64,000 nucleotides of DNA, taken from contig JADHYV010000045.1 of NCBI GenBank assembly GCA_027604705.1, positions 123,955 through 187,954 on the forward strand. Direction: 5' to 3'. The translations under genes and the position numbers were made by a program. Position 1 is the stretch's first letter. Each line of letters starts with the position of its first letter. This stretch comes from Allomyces arbusculus (lineage: Eukaryota; Blastocladiomycota; Blastocladiomycetes; Blastocladiales; Blastocladiaceae). The notes below the pieces were generated by a model. The model was not told where the DNA came from. It saw only the letters and a program-made list of their open reading frames with translations, and did not search any database. This document shows positions 40,001 through 50,922 of this stretch, piece after piece.

Positions 40001-42753
40001 TTCGACTGGCCAGCAAGGACCTGGAACCGGTCCTCAGCGAGCTGCTTGGCGGCCTCGAGCTCGTTGAGTGCGCGCTGCGCGTCGTCGCGGTCGCGGGTCG
40101 CCTCTTGGAGGTCCTCAAGCAAGTTGACGCGCTCGCCGTCCAACTCGTCGCGGTGCCGCTGCACCTCCGTGAGTTCAGCCAAGGTTTGGTCGCGCTCGGC
40201 TGTGGCCATGGTGATTTGCGCGGCCTGGTCGTCGACGAGCGCAACGAGCCGCGCGTGCTCGGTCGCTGTGCGGTCCTGGATCCGGTCGAGCTCCGCGTGC
40301 AAGTGCTCCAAATCCTTTTCGAGATGCTCGAGTTCGGCACAACGCGTGCGGACACTCTCAAGCTCGCCCTCGAGTTCGTGCACGGTCCGTTCGGCCTTGG
40401 CGCGTGCCGCCTGCGCCGTCGCAAGGTCGTCCTGCAAGTGCTCAATCTCAATCGCATGCGCATGCACGTCCTGCCGGGCCGTATCCGCCACAAACTGCAG
40501 GTCCTGCAGGTCGAGACGCAATGCGGTCCGGTCAGCTTCCACGGCAGCGAGCTCCTGCTTGGCCTGATCCCGTTCCGACTCGGCGGTCACGATCGCGTCG
40601 CGCGCGGCGTCGCGGTCTTGCTCGGCCGCGAGCAATGCCTCCTCGACGTGCGCAAGCTTTTCCTGCGCGGCGTCCCGCGTCTGCTGTGCGGACTCGAGCG
40701 CGGCTTCGACATGCACGAGCTTCTCGTTGGCCGCGTCCCGTTCCTGCTGCGCGATTTCGAGCGCGCGCTCGACCTGCGCGCACTGCTCACGCAGCGCATC
40801 GCGGTCTGACTCAGCAGAATCCCGCGCCGCAGCGAGCCCTTCGACCTGCGCGGCAACTGTGGCGCACTGCTCGCGCGCCTCGTCAATCTGCACCTGCCAG
40901 TCGAGCTGCGCGTCAGTCGCAGCCGCACGTGCCGCATCGAGAGCGTGCTCGTGCTCAATGACGGTAGCCTTGGCCTGCTCGAGTTCCTGCGTCATTTGCT
41001 CCACCAAGTCGGTTGCCTGCGCTGCACGCGCCTCGGCTTCGGCCAAATGCGCTTCCTGTTCCGAGAAGGCCGCTGTCGCGGCGGCCAAATCGGCCTTGAT
41101 CTGGTTGAGTTCTGCTGTGACCGCAACCAGGCTCGTCTCGAACTGGTCGCGTTCAGCGCCCGCCGTCTCTAATCTGGCACGAACCGACTCGAGCTCGGCC
41201 ATCATGCCGGGAACCGAATCTTCAACGAGTAATGCGCGTGGGATCGCCTCCAAGTCGCGCTCCACGGCACGCGCCACCTCGACCTCGACCGCGAACTGGT
41301 TAGCCTTGGCTTCCAGCTCCTCGAGGACCGACCGCTGCTCGGCCAACTGCTGGTCGCACGTGACCTGGATCTGGTTGGCCAAGTCAATTGCATTCTCCTT
41401 TTCGGCATGCAATTCCACGAGCTGGTGGTCGCGTGAGACGATCTGGTGCTGCAGGTCGGCGATTTGCGCGCGTGCCGCGTCGAGATTGGTCTGTAAGTCG
41501 GCCACAGCCTCTTCGTGCTCGAGCGACTTGGAGACGGCCGCGGTCTCGGCCGCGAGTTGCGCATCGGCGAGCTGTTGTTGCAGTTCGGCACGCTCGATCG
41601 CAGCAGCTTCTTGCGCAGCGGCGAGCGCGGCCGCATGCTCGTCTCGCAACCGCTCGAGTTCCGTGGCATGCTCTTCACGCACCGCTGCGAGCGCCACCTC
41701 GTGTTCCGTCCGTACTTGCGCCATCGCCGCCTCCATAGCCACCGCATGTTCCTCGGCGACGCGCGCACGATGCTCATTCGCCGCGGCCCGCTCCTCGGCA
41801 GCCGACAATGCCACATGGTGCATGTCGGCCTTGGTCTGCAACGCGAGCTGCAGCTGGTCACGCTCGGCCTCGACCGCCGCCACCTGCGCGGTCGTGACAC
41901 CCAACTCCGACTTGACCGCGGCCAAATCCTGCGCGAGCCCATTCGCCTCGGCACGTGCAACGTGCAATGCGCTCTCAAGTTCGTGCCGCTGGTGCCGCGA
42001 GTGCCGGCGCTCGTTCTCGAGTTCTGCGCGTAGAGCCTCCACTTCTTCCTTGACCCCCGCAGACGCCGTCGCCGCAGCCAACTCATCCAGCGCCGTCCCG
42101 AGCCGTGACTCGAGTGTCTGCACTTCGGCCGCCATAGCGTCGCGCGCGGTTGCGACCTCGGCAATTTCGCGCTTCAGATCCCCGATCGTCTCCTCCAGCC
42201 GCATATCGCGCGAGTCGCGGTCGGCCATATCCGCCTGCACCGCCGCAAGGTCGCGCTCGACTGCAGCAACGTGACTGCGCGCATCGTTCACCTCGTTTCG
42301 CATCGCTTCAATCACCGACTCGCGGTGCGCGACGGTCGTGCGCATCGCGGCCAGTTGCGCGCTCAGCTGGTCCCGTTCCGCGGCCATGGCCGTACACGCG
42401 TCCCGTAAGCCGCGGATCCGGTCGAGGAACGTCGATAGGCCCTCGGGGCTCGCGAGGTCGAGGCCGTCGACCATGTTGCCAGCCGTGAGTGCCGCAGAAG
42501 CATCGCCCGAGGGAGGGGACCCAGGTAACCGCGGCGTGGAGCGGTGTGCGAGCGGGGCTGGGCTGTGGTCCGACAGGGACGACGCTGATCGGCGCTGGTA
42601 CTTTTCGAGTTTGCGGCGACCGCGCTCGATCAAGTCTGGGCGCATGGCGCGTGGCGAAATGGGTGGCGAGCCGGTGGCCGAGAGGGCGGCGTGGCTCGGC
42701 GTCGGGCTGCCGAGGGCCGCGGTCGAGGTGGAGGGGGACGGTGGTGCGTCCAT
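37039..42753 (-). CDS. PACT-domain coiled-coil protein (pericentrin/AKAP9/Spc110 type)
   Basis: Large scaffold expected at the centrosome or spindle pole body. Proposed CDS complement(37039..37510, 37583..42753), 1880 residues. The intron (GTACGC...ATATTTAG) is 72 nt and stop-free, so both spliced and unspliced forms stay in frame. The N terminus is Ser/Pro-rich, then ERGRRKLEKYQRR, like the basic KLxxFxQR motif near the start of AKAP9 and pericentrin. Residues of about 110-1720 are almost continuous heptad coiled coil rich in Glu, Ala, Gln and Leu. Near the C terminus, ATFRAALVQQKRYL followed after the splice by TTTFRVVLATVRLQRLAAHA matches the two halves of the PACT domain, which anchors such proteins to centrioles or the pole body via calmodulin. 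A Ser/Thr-rich tail ends the protein. Centriole-bearing zoosporic fungi are expected to have one. ATG 42753 is the first in-frame ATG. Confidence 0.88.
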   Translation of the reverse strand: MDAPPSPSTSTAALGSPTPSHAALSATGSPPISPRAMRPDLIERGRRKLEKYQRRSASSLSDHSPAPLAHRSTPRLPGSPPSGDASAALTAGNMVDGLDLASPEGLSTFLDRIRGLRDACTAMAAERDQLSAQLAAMRTTVAHRESVIEAMRNEVNDARSHVAAVERDLAAVQADMADRDSRDMRLEETIGDLKREIAEVATARDAMAAEVQTLESRLGTALDELAAATASAGVKEEVEALRAELENERRHSRHQRHELESALHVARAEANGLAQDLAAVKSELGVTTAQVAAVEAERDQLQLALQTKADMHHVALSAAEERAAANEHRARVAEEHAVAMEAAMAQVRTEHEVALAAVREEHATELERLRDEHAAALAAAQEAAAIERAELQQQLADAQLAAETAAVSKSLEHEEAVADLQTNLDAARAQIADLQHQIVSRDHQLVELHAEKENAIDLANQIQVTCDQQLAEQRSVLEELEAKANQFAVEVEVARAVERDLEAIPRALLVEDSVPGMMAELESVRARLETAGAERDQFETSLVAVTAELNQIKADLAAATAAFSEQEAHLAEAEARAAQATDLVEQMTQELEQAKATVIEHEHALDAARAAATDAQLDWQVQIDEAREQCATVAAQVEGLAAARDSAESDRDALREQCAQVERALEIAQQERDAANEKLVHVEAALESAQQTRDAAQEKLAHVEEALLAAEQDRDAARDAIVTAESERDQAKQELAAVEADRTALRLDLQDLQFVADTARQDVHAHAIEIEHLQDDLATAQAARAKAERTVHELEGELESVRTRCAELEHLEKDLEHLHAELDRIQDRTATEHARLVALVDDQAAQITMATAERDQTLAELTEVQRHRDELDGERVNLLEDLQEATRDRDDAQRALNELEAAKQLAEDRFQVLAGQSNANLERLDALAKDRDEQARAAAQLRDLAASVQDQLEDALTKQMAAEADVAKWQEQVKHVEAQWDQEVAELRDREEQLLDQIEVANQARDAMRADLVAAQKELEATRALLHEARAELEARGEDDEDGRSEASDLREALHAQTEEVRLLNQELDQTAGQLADWKRTAERAQARGDRLEQEKQKLTNELIHLQEQLQMAAGDADVADLHKDLDVAREEASRWKTAADAAAVERKRAEAEFVEAMGRVASLTAAHDQLADQVEQLTHDRDTAAEKVTRLEDELSTVRAELARGEALREALTREVEATAAEVTAKSEQLMRAQVDVDESTKALAVKDHDLILAQSQLHETRTQLAGVQRQLERAKAMVAAQAASESTGPSKAKLQQDLAARDQQIAELRAQYQALVSQFHTITSKSAQLKQAVTEKINELAHRERAYDHEHAQFVQLERDYLHQIEGLKQEVEELVAARTHHEQVIADQDRALAEMEDEVRAVRSAASAAAAATSPRGPSADVTPTMPRGGRPRSSLPAPMVEDEHSDGRQTLGSPRMSQRSHYSPRTPPQHARSPLTATTRLALPGIDGDVSSRSIDVSALVAAAAAANTTRDGDEPTSTGHPADLVSLTDHQRALEQLRDAVHDRDLLLMERETAIEKLRTELLCQQFDHERARDSLDAALANVRRQLDAAQDRIAQLEAARVTQAAAAPIAEDDGRSLHHLAQAMLALKEQYAGRERERDELARKIAKERKYFAKLQAKWQAEQQQALDRQAATTREVAALEMRTKQYKARYAKEATFRAALVQQKRYLTAVVAKYKQGYAQLFFSQTRDSPIISDFSLYIFSEETSWRLVQELGIPRPSRQTVKTPRQALTTTFRVVLATVRLQRLAAHATRARSSSTHPALALSPHVPSGTPNALVSPARPSSTRPRLVLDGPYATTTSKPPTAPSPTVSSHRASFGSAASSASATAAARTAARGMAGSVALGASNGTRRQSSMLDS

Positions 42754-44500
42754 GGTGGTGCTGGTGCTACGCGAACAGGAGGGACCATGGCGTCATATGA
42801 GCCGCACGGTCCTGAAAGATCGACGGTCGAAAGGTGCCAAGTGGTTTGCAGGCATTTTACCTTGGCCGAAAACGGTGGCGGCAATGTGGGGGAGGATGGC
42901 TGGGCCGCAGCGTCGGCCGTCGCAAACCGAACCAAACGGTCCCTTGCCGAATAACTCTGGTTCGCGTAAATCCAGCGCGGACCGAGTTCGCGTTTGCTGG
43001 TCAACGAGCCAGGTTTGGGAGCAGCCCGTAGACTGCTGTCTGTTCGGTGCCCGTGCGAGGTAGTTGGCGTGCTTGAGACGGTTAGGACGAGCGGCACGGC
43101 CCCGCTCAGTGTTGGTGGTAGCCCACGCGCTTGTCGGTTCGATTGCGCGCAGTCGCGGTGCTGGTGGACCTCGGCAACGGCGAGAAAGCTGTCGGTCGAT
43201 GACGACGATGCAGCTGATGCTGGCACGACGTGGGGCAGAGGTGAGCAAAAAACGACGCCAAAAGTTGTGCGGTGGCCAGGCACGTGCAGCCTGCACAAGC
43301 ATCCGCTGCCTCACACAACGCCACATCGCCGCTCTGCCGGGCAGTGAAATGGCCTGGGAGAGCGCCGGCAGCCGAAATGCTGCCAACCCGACACACAACG
43401 CAGGACGACCACGACCGACACCGAATTCCCACCACCGATCCGGCCACGCGAAAATGATTTCGAGGACCACGAGACTCGATTTTGGCGGTCGCCACCGCCG
43501 CGCCGGCCCGGGTCGTGAGCCGGACCACGCGCAATGTGGAGCCAGGTCGTGACCGCTGACGACCAAAGACGTCGCCACCAACGCACCTGAGCGACCAGAA
43601 ACAGATTCCACATGATGCGCCACATCACGCCGTACCCGACGGTGCTGGTGTCGTCCCAGCGCGCGGTCGGGTCGTGATCCTGGACCTGCATGCACATGGC
43701 ATATCTGTCGCTTGCCACGACCACCGACCTGGACCAACTTCCTCACCGCGACAATGCCAAAATTGCATGAAATCATGCCGAAAATCACCCGGTACCTGGA
43801 TCCCGACCGCGACCGGTCGCTCGGGATCGCCTCGACGCGCCCAAGACTGAGAACTGGCTGTTCATCGGATCGTGGCAGCGCGGCGCCCATGCTCGCAGTC
43901 CAGCCGGTGGAGAGTGCTGGGCACGAGGCCAAGGATGAGGAGCCGCAATTCGGTTGCCGGAAGTAGAGTTGGTGGCCGCGCCTGCATTCTTGGTTGAGTC
44001 CCATGGTTTGCCTCAACCTCAAGTGGGCGACACCTGCCTGCTGCATGCACACTGACCGTGCTGCGCGTCTTTCGGTTATTTGCAGCCCGTTGCGTTGCGC
44101 ATCACCGTATGCAACTGGCCGTGCGTAGCGTGTGACGACGCATACAAGGCCAATGATGTGACCCAATGTTTGTGCATGCACACGTCTCAAGCGCATGCTC
44201 CCAGTCGTTCTCAGCCACACTGACAACAGGAGACGCGTCACGCACCGACTCGTGTCCGCTGGACCACGCTGCAGGCTTTTTGGCATCAGGCGATATGGGA
44301 GCATGGTGACCCACACATTGGGCCATGGCTGATCGACAGCATGTCCATAGTCGTGCTCCCAGCTCTTGGCGAGCAGCTGGTCCCAGTAGGGTGGGGATGG
44401 CGGTTCTTCCAATTTGTTATCCGACTGCACCACACGCAGACCTCGCATCGCTGGTCCAGCATTTTTAGCCTAACCCCCTGCTGCTCACCGTCGCCAGCCA
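42754..44500. other. Upstream region of the PACT gene, no supported gene
   Basis: A 551-codon minus-strand frame (42793-44448) lacks domains and has Arg/Trp/Cys-rich, unnatural composition, so I treat it as chance. The part next to 42754 is the likely promoter. Confidence 0.45.
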
Positions 44501-47084
44501 TTCAGATGCTGAAAGCAGTCACAACAGGTGTGGTTCAGTTCTAGCAGATGTGCTTTCAGTTGCTACATTTCTGTGAATCACACATCTGCAACTGTACCTC
44601 TGGCAGCTTGAAAAGTCGCCCTGGCTTACAATTCCTCTGATGTGTTCATGGAAAATCATTCATTGCAAACGGAGACCCACTCTGGACAGCAGCCTTGCCA
44701 ATTGCAAATTTGTGAGTGCACTCCATAGCCGCCCCCATCATGATCATGAGGAGACAACCATATAGGTATTTTCCCATTTTTTCCTTTCGTTTTTCTCGCC
44801 GCTTGTCACCTCAGTGACATGGGGGCGGCGTTCAATCAATACAAATGACATGGCGATAAACACTACAACTTTCCCACAAATTGTCATTGGTATCAAGGGC
44901 GCGAATACGAAATTCATAATCGAGGAGACAGTAAAATTGGCTATGAGAGCGTTGCGCAGACGCGTCACAAGAACACCATGATAGGCAAATATAATTGCTC
45001 CAGGCCATTGCAATGCTCCTCATCAGAGAGCTGAGTCTCCAAGCCAAACTGAACTGTATACCCCAGCTCCTCCATTAGATAGATGTACGAATGATGATGC
45101 CCATCCCGCTAAATTTCGCCCCTCTCTCCACCCCCTGAGGTAAGAAACTAACTGCCCTCGAAATTCAGAGGGTTATAATAGCAGACACAACAACCGACCA
45201 GGCAGCTTAACAACAAGAGCAGCCTGGCAGCAAGAACAGCACAATCACAAGAATAGCAATCCAGTTGAACTTGTTGATTGTGGAAGAGAGCAAACAGCCC
45301 ACTGACTGGCCTATGGCATGAGCGCACTCAGCATGAGTGCAACGACCAATTCTCTCTAGTTTCATCGTCTTCTTTTGACAGCATTGTCTGGAAAATGTTC
45401 TTTTTGTATCATTTCCACCTTCTCCACTGATTTTTGTTGTTTCCATGTGCCCTGATCCATCAGACAAGCACTGCTGCTGTGACCCAGTCATACCGTCATG
45501 TTGCTCATGGCGACCATCAGCATTGAGTCCAGCACAGTCGCTGAGAGCGCGGAAATGGCCTGAATTGGTCGTCATGGATCACCTCTGCCACCCACCAACT
45601 GTTCCCCCCTCAAATCATTTGATCTCCAACACAAAAATTTTTCAATTTGCCAGAGGATATTAGGTTTGGATCCATTTTGAGTGCATATACAAGTATGGAG
45701 CTCATTCAAGTGTGGGCTGGCAAGCAACCAGTTGGAACACTGTTGCATCCAAGTTCTCTGTATGCTGACCAATGTGGACCAGGACTGTGCCCTTGCTCCT
45801 ACTCATGTTTAAAAACCAGGCTCTCCATTTCAGTGAGAGACGGCTGGTGTTGTTGCTTATGCAAATCACTTTCTCTGACTTACCAAAACACAAATCAAAA
45901 CAAACGATTGCACAACAACCTTAACTTGCTGGTAATTCTCCACCTTGCATGCTGAACACCATGCACAAACCACTCCCCCCGCCTGGGCATCAATGCTCCC
46001 TGCCCAGGCGCTCAAGCATCCTGATCATTGATGTGGTCTATATCAGGGTCTAAGTTTGCATTTTTGCTGACTGACATAGCCTTCGTTTTGAATCCGACCA
46101 TCGCCATTTGTCGCGGACAGTTTCTGCTCTTGACAAAGCCATGCCAAGGCACAATCCTGATCGTCACCAAACACGAATAGAAACCTTTAGCTAAGTCCTG
46201 AGATGAGATTTTTCCCGAGGTTTACACATTCCCTGCCTCAAATCAAATTTACACGAAAAAACATGGAATTTCGCGAGAGCCCCCACAAAATTCACACAAG
46301 AGTGATAGTGACATGAATCGCTCCAGGTGCAATCAATCCACACCAATGCGCACTGACGCTGCCCTGGCCGCACCGCCATCTTGCATGTGTCGCTCAGTGA
46401 GTTGTGCGGACCAAGACCAGCACAGTGACTGGTGGCATGAGCAAGTAGAGCACAGACTGCCATTACGCTCAATTGCCACAGCTGGAGCAAATTCGCCAAC
46501 TGCAAGCCCCAGCATATAGCGCACATGTTGCGCAACTTGTTGCACTTGCTCTGGCGACGCCATTATCTTGCTCTCAACCACGGTGAAGATCTAGCAGTCA
46601 GCGACAACATGGACATTGCATGCTGCGTGGAGGGCCTTGGTACGCCAGTCACAATGGCGGCAAAGTGGATCCATCAAGTTGTGCCGCAAAAACCTCAGGT
46701 CGGCCCTTCCGCAGCCCAAGAGATACCTCAGGTCCTGTGTTGACGTTCCTGAGAAAAAAAATTCTCTGCGAGACGTCTCGCGCAGAAATGGCCATAACAT
46801 TGGTCCTAACTGGCCACACAAAAACCTTGGGTCAAGACTTTGCTAAAGGTCTCTAATGCCTTGACGATCAGTTCAGTCGAATCGAACCTAACGGGTGTTG
46901 TGATTGAATCGCTTCGTCACATTCACAATCGCAGTCGACGCTAATATCTATTAACATGTACGGGTGTGGTTGCGCTGCTGACGTGTATTTTGGCCGATTG
47001 CAAATGGTTCGGCCGCAAGCATGCTCACCTCCATTCATGAAGACCAAAACTCACAGAATCTCCCCCGCTCGTTTCTCTCGCTCG
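44501..47084. other. AT-richer, gene-poor region
   Basis: Stop-rich in all frames, with many short open frames. A minus-strand stretch near 46560 (MASPEQVQQVAQHVRYMLG) looks protein-like but is isolated. Base composition resembles the retroelement cluster at the right end of the window, so decayed transposon DNA is possible. Confidence 0.4.
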
Positions 47085-48806
47085 TCACTCCAAGAACGCG
47101 TTATACGACACGAGCGCCGGCGCCTTATTCTCGGCACTGCTGCCACCGTGACTCCCAAACGAATCGCCACCTTCAGCAGACGGCGCGAGCCCCGTTGCTG
47201 CTGCCGCTGCCGTCACAGCAGCACTCGGTGGCCTACCCCTTGCGACGCGTGGTGGGGACCCGGACGCCGAAGACGACGACAGCGGCGAGCCGGCCGCAGC
47301 GGGACCCGTCGCGACGGCGGGCGGCAATGGTAAGAGCCGCGGGGTCGTCGGCGTGGTCGGACTCGGGGACCGGCGCGTAGATCGGCGACCCGGCCCTGAC
47401 GTCGGTGCCGAGGCCGTGACGACCGAGAGCGATCGGTGCGGCAATGGCGGGGCGAGCGGTTGCGACTGGAGTCGTTGGGTTGCGGGCGCGACGGGTGGGT
47501 CATATGCGGTAATGAAGGTCAGGGATGCCATGGCTTCCTCGATCGCGGCCGGGTCCGTGGGTGCGGCCGAGGCCGCGGGCTCGGGTGCGGATGCAGCGCG
47601 GCCGAGCGCGCGTGGATTCCGGCGCGACGACTGCGACGTATGCCGCACAGTGTGCATGGACGAGGCCGAACCAGACTGGTGCATGGAGAGCGTGGGCGTA
47701 CTGGGCGTGTCGGACGTGGAGTGCGTTGTGAGGGTCGACGCAACCCCCATCGGGTCGAAATCGACGAGCACGACGTCGCGAATCAGGTCGAGGAAGAACG
47801 CGTAGAGCGTTTCCGAGTACGAGTAGTCGAGCGGCGTCCACTGCTTCTTGTTGCGCACCATGAAGTTGGCACCGCGCGCGACCAAGACCGAGACGATGCC
47901 AAAATGACCATAGGCGGCCGCAAAGTGCAGTGCCGTGTTTCCGTCGTGGTCGGCCGACGTGAGCGACGCGCCGCGGTCAAGAAAGAGGGCCACGAGCCAC
48001 TCGGACCCGGCCCGGCACGCGGCCAGAAGCGGCGTCTCGCCACGCACATTGGCCGTGTGGAGCATGGGCGGCCACCGCTCAAGAATGGCCTCGCACATAT
48101 CGTGGTTCTTGGCGCGCGTCGCCACGAGCAGTGGCGTCTCGCCGTCAAAGTCGCGAATCGGCGACTGAAACGGGCGCGTCGCGTCATTGTCGAGCTCATC
48201 GTCGTCGCGGTCTGGGTAGGCCTCGAGCAGGTACCGTGCAAACTGGTTGCGGTGCAGGTCGAGCGCATGGTAGAGCAGTGGGCGGCCCGTGCGCGGGTCG
48301 GCGAGCGTCGCGTCGTGCGGCGAGGCCGTCAGATGCTCAAGAAATGGGACCCACTTGTCATCGGAAATGTCGCAGGCCAGCTGCGCAAATGCGGTCGCCG
48401 TGCTCAGCGGCGGGACGCCCGAGCTGCCGCTCTCGTGGTGCGGATGGTGCGCTTGCGTTGGGCATGCCGAGGAATGGCGTGCGTTCCGCGTGCGACGCCG
48501 GCGACGAGACACCTCCGAGCTACTTGTTGAAGGCGACAGTGGCAGGTGCGTGCACTCGCACCCGACGAGCGCCGGGTCGTTGCCGCGCGAGGACGTGAGC
48601 ATGGTTTTCGTTGCGGCCGCAAGCAGTTGCTGGCCGGGCGTCGGCCCGATAAACCACGTTGCGGTCCTTGCTGCGGCGGCTGCTTCGGCCGCGGCCATGG
48701 ACCCGGCCGAACGCGACCGTGCGCGGCGATGGCGGCGTGCATGGTGGTGTGCCGACGCGGAGGGTGCTGTTGGTGCGGTTGGCGGGAACAGCGACGCGGC
48801 CGACAT
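47085..48806 (-). CDS. Ankyrin-repeat protein
   Basis: Single-exon gene, 573 residues from ATG 48806; the frame is open further upstream but has no ATG there. Ankyrin repeats lie in the middle, visible as DFDGETPLLVATRAKNHDM, VRGETPLLAACRAGSEWLV, and HDGNTALHFAAAYGHFGIVS followed by a WTPLDYSYSETLYAFFLDL cap. Upstream are Ala-rich and Arg/Ser-rich disordered segments, downstream a Ser/Pro/Thr-rich tail with many possible phosphosites. The array, its cap and the Ser-rich tail recall fungal Avo2 (a TORC2 subunit), but I cannot verify this and ankyrin folds are common. The gene is divergent from the GDSL enzyme, with a 16-base G run in the shared 0.6-kb promoter. Confidence 0.85.
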   Translation of the reverse strand: MSAASLFPPTAPTAPSASAHHHARRHRRARSRSAGSMAAAEAAAAARTATWFIGPTPGQQLLAAATKTMLTSSRGNDPALVGCECTHLPLSPSTSSSEVSRRRRRTRNARHSSACPTQAHHPHHESGSSGVPPLSTATAFAQLACDISDDKWVPFLEHLTASPHDATLADPRTGRPLLYHALDLHRNQFARYLLEAYPDRDDDELDNDATRPFQSPIRDFDGETPLLVATRAKNHDMCEAILERWPPMLHTANVRGETPLLAACRAGSEWLVALFLDRGASLTSADHDGNTALHFAAAYGHFGIVSVLVARGANFMVRNKKQWTPLDYSYSETLYAFFLDLIRDVVLVDFDPMGVASTLTTHSTSDTPSTPTLSMHQSGSASSMHTVRHTSQSSRRNPRALGRAASAPEPAASAAPTDPAAIEEAMASLTFITAYDPPVAPATQRLQSQPLAPPLPHRSLSVVTASAPTSGPGRRSTRRSPSPTTPTTPRLLPLPPAVATGPAAAGSPLSSSSASGSPPRVARGRPPSAAVTAAAAATGLAPSAEGGDSFGSHGGSSAENKAPALVSYNAFLE

Positions 48807-49012
48807 CTTGGTGCGTGCAATATCCGGTGCGCGTGGGGTCCTCGAGCGGCCAGCGCCGAGTCGATGCGAGTGCGGGGGGTCGCGAATGGCGGTGCTGGCG
48901 CTTGTTGTGCCGGTGTGTCGCGGAGCGCTGTTGTGGCCGACAGCAGGCGCGCCTTCGACGGCGACGGCGCCGGGGTTGGGTGGCGAGTGGCGGCAGTGGG
49001 CGAGTGGCGGCA

Positions 49013-49028
49013 GGGGGGGGGGGGGGGG
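49013..49028 (+). repeat. G16 homopolymer in a divergent promoter
   Basis: Sixteen consecutive G, followed by CGGGCGGGG. It lies between the starts of the ankyrin and GDSL genes and could form a G-quadruplex. Confidence 0.95.
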
Positions 49029-49399
49029 CGGGCGGGGCAAGGGCAGGCAGCGTGGCTCGACGATGACTCACTGGAGGCGACGCAAGGCTCCCTCCGGCAT
49101 GCGCTGGAAACAGTGTCCGGCGGAGCGTGTGCCGTGCCTGCCGGCCCGCTGCTGGCCTGTGGCCCTTGCGCTCGACAGCCTCTGCCGCTTGGGTCTGGTT
49201 TGTCGGTCGCATCGCGGTCACGCTTGGCTGCGTCATGCTCGCAAGACCCTCGATGCAGCACCACCGCGAACTCGTCCTCGACCATCGAAAATGGCCTGGT
49301 GCGGCAAGGACACGTCGCCGTCAAAAGGCCACAGCAACGCAACAGACAAGAACGATTGCACACCGGCTGCCAAGAATATCCCCAACTCTCTGCAACACG

Positions 49400-50922
49400 A
49401 TGCGCCCCTCGACGCCGTCCTGGCGCGGGATGGCGCCTCTCATCATTGCGACGCTCCTCGCTGCTGCCACCGCCGCGACGCTCGCAACCCCCGTCGGCCC
49501 TCTTGTGACAGTGTCAACCCATCAGCATCCGGTACCCGCATCCGACTCGAGTGCCAACTCGACGTATGCCAACTGGACCGAGCCGTGGACGGCGCCCTGG
49601 CTCCACGATTGGACCGAATTTCTGCGGCACGAGGCCTCGAAATGGGCACATTGGGGAGTCAACGACACCTGTTCGCACCCGGTCCCGCCGTTCCCTTGCG
49701 CGTCGCTCGAGAACCAAGAGGACGACGACGGGATTGCCTACAAGGCGCGCACCGCCGATCAGGTGCGGCACCGCGACGTGCGCATCGTCGCCGTCCTGGG
49801 CGATTCGATTTCGGCCGGATTCGGTGCGTGGTAAACCATTGTCGCCGCTGATCTATCTTCTCTGTAGTTCGAATTGCTGACCATCAGCCGTTAACTATTC
49901 ATGAAGGCATGATCTCGGACAAGCTCCCGAGCACGCGCGTCCTCGAGTACCGAGGCAAAGTCTTTAGTATTGGCGGCGACAGGCACGAGCTCACGCTGCC
50001 CAACCTGCTCGCGCGCGTCGCCTCGACCGGCAAGCACCACCGTAAGCCCCTCGGCGCGCCGAAACTCGTCACGGTCCCGCTCTCGCTCGGCAAGGACCTT
50101 GACCGCGCCGTCTCTGGTGCCTTTGCGCAGGACCTGCCCAAGCAGGCGGCGGGTCTGCTCTCGCTTCTCGCTCTCCCGCCCTATTTGCCGCATTACCGCG
50201 ACTGGAAACTTGTGACGGTCCTGATTGGTGCCAACAACCTGTGCCGCGTATGTTTTGACGCGCATACCGTGAACCCGGTCGTGATCAAGACGCAGTTGCG
50301 CAACGTGCTCTTGCGGCTGCGTCGTGCCGCACCGCGGTGGATTGTGAATCTGATGGGGCTGTTCAAGGTCGCGCAAGTGTTTGATGCCGCACAGCCTGTG
50401 CCGTACTGCAAAACGGTATTTGAGCGGTTTCATTTCTGCCCATGCGTCGGCGACGCGGCGAGTCGGGAGCGTACGTGTACCGCTTGCCTTGCAGTTTGTA
50501 GCGATCGCGACAACCTAACGCTGTTCATTTGCACGACCCAGGCATGGACCAGCTCGTCGACGCCTATAATGCCGCTTTCGCCGACCTCGCGCGCGAGTTC
50601 CAGGGCGACGACAAGTTCAAGGTCGTTTACCAGCCCGGGTTCACGGGCACCGACATTGTTCAGTACGGGCAAGAGTTTCTGTCCAAGCTCGACTGTACGC
50701 ACATCTCGATTCTGTGTACTCCCGCATCACGACCGACGCTGACCACCCTGTCTCCACCCGGTCCCGAATCCAGGCTTCCACCCGAACCTGTGCGCGAACC
50801 AGGTCATGGCGCACGTGCTGTGGAACAACATGCTCGAGCCCGCGGGCGCCAAGACGACCGTGTTCGACCCGTACAACTTGACGTGGACGTGCCCGAGCCG
50901 CGAACGCTTGTATATTTCGTAA
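49400..50922 (+). CDS. Secreted GDSL esterase, phospholipase-B1 type
   Basis: Predicted lipid acyl-hydrolase of the PLB1 branch of the GDSL family, secreted or membrane-associated. Proposed CDS join(49400..49823,49907..50470,50542..50694,50774..50922), 429 residues; all phases close. The start gives a signal peptide (APLIIATLLAAATAA). Block I is AVLGDSISAGFG with nucleophile Ser136. SIGGD follows, then WKLVTVLIGANNLC, the family block with GxN(D/N), CPCV, and the C-terminal DCFHPNL with the catalytic His. The DCFHPNL join is created by splicing exon 3 to exon 4 and matches the PLB1 consensus. Asn replaces the usual Asp in GGND. The stop at 50920-50922 overlaps a perfect donor GTAAGT at 50919, so an extra 3' exon is possible. 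Several N-glycosylation sequons (NST, NWT, NDT) lie after the signal. Confidence 0.9.

Noticed and set aside
39011-42274. Two plus-strand frames of over 500 codons, Ser/Ala-rich
   Set aside because: They are anti-sense to the heptad repeats of the PACT protein, whose coiled coil and PACT domain are unmistakable.
42793-44448. 551-codon minus-strand frame
   Set aside because: Unnatural Arg/Trp/Cys-rich composition, no domain, no plausible link to a neighbour; expected by chance in stop-poor DNA.
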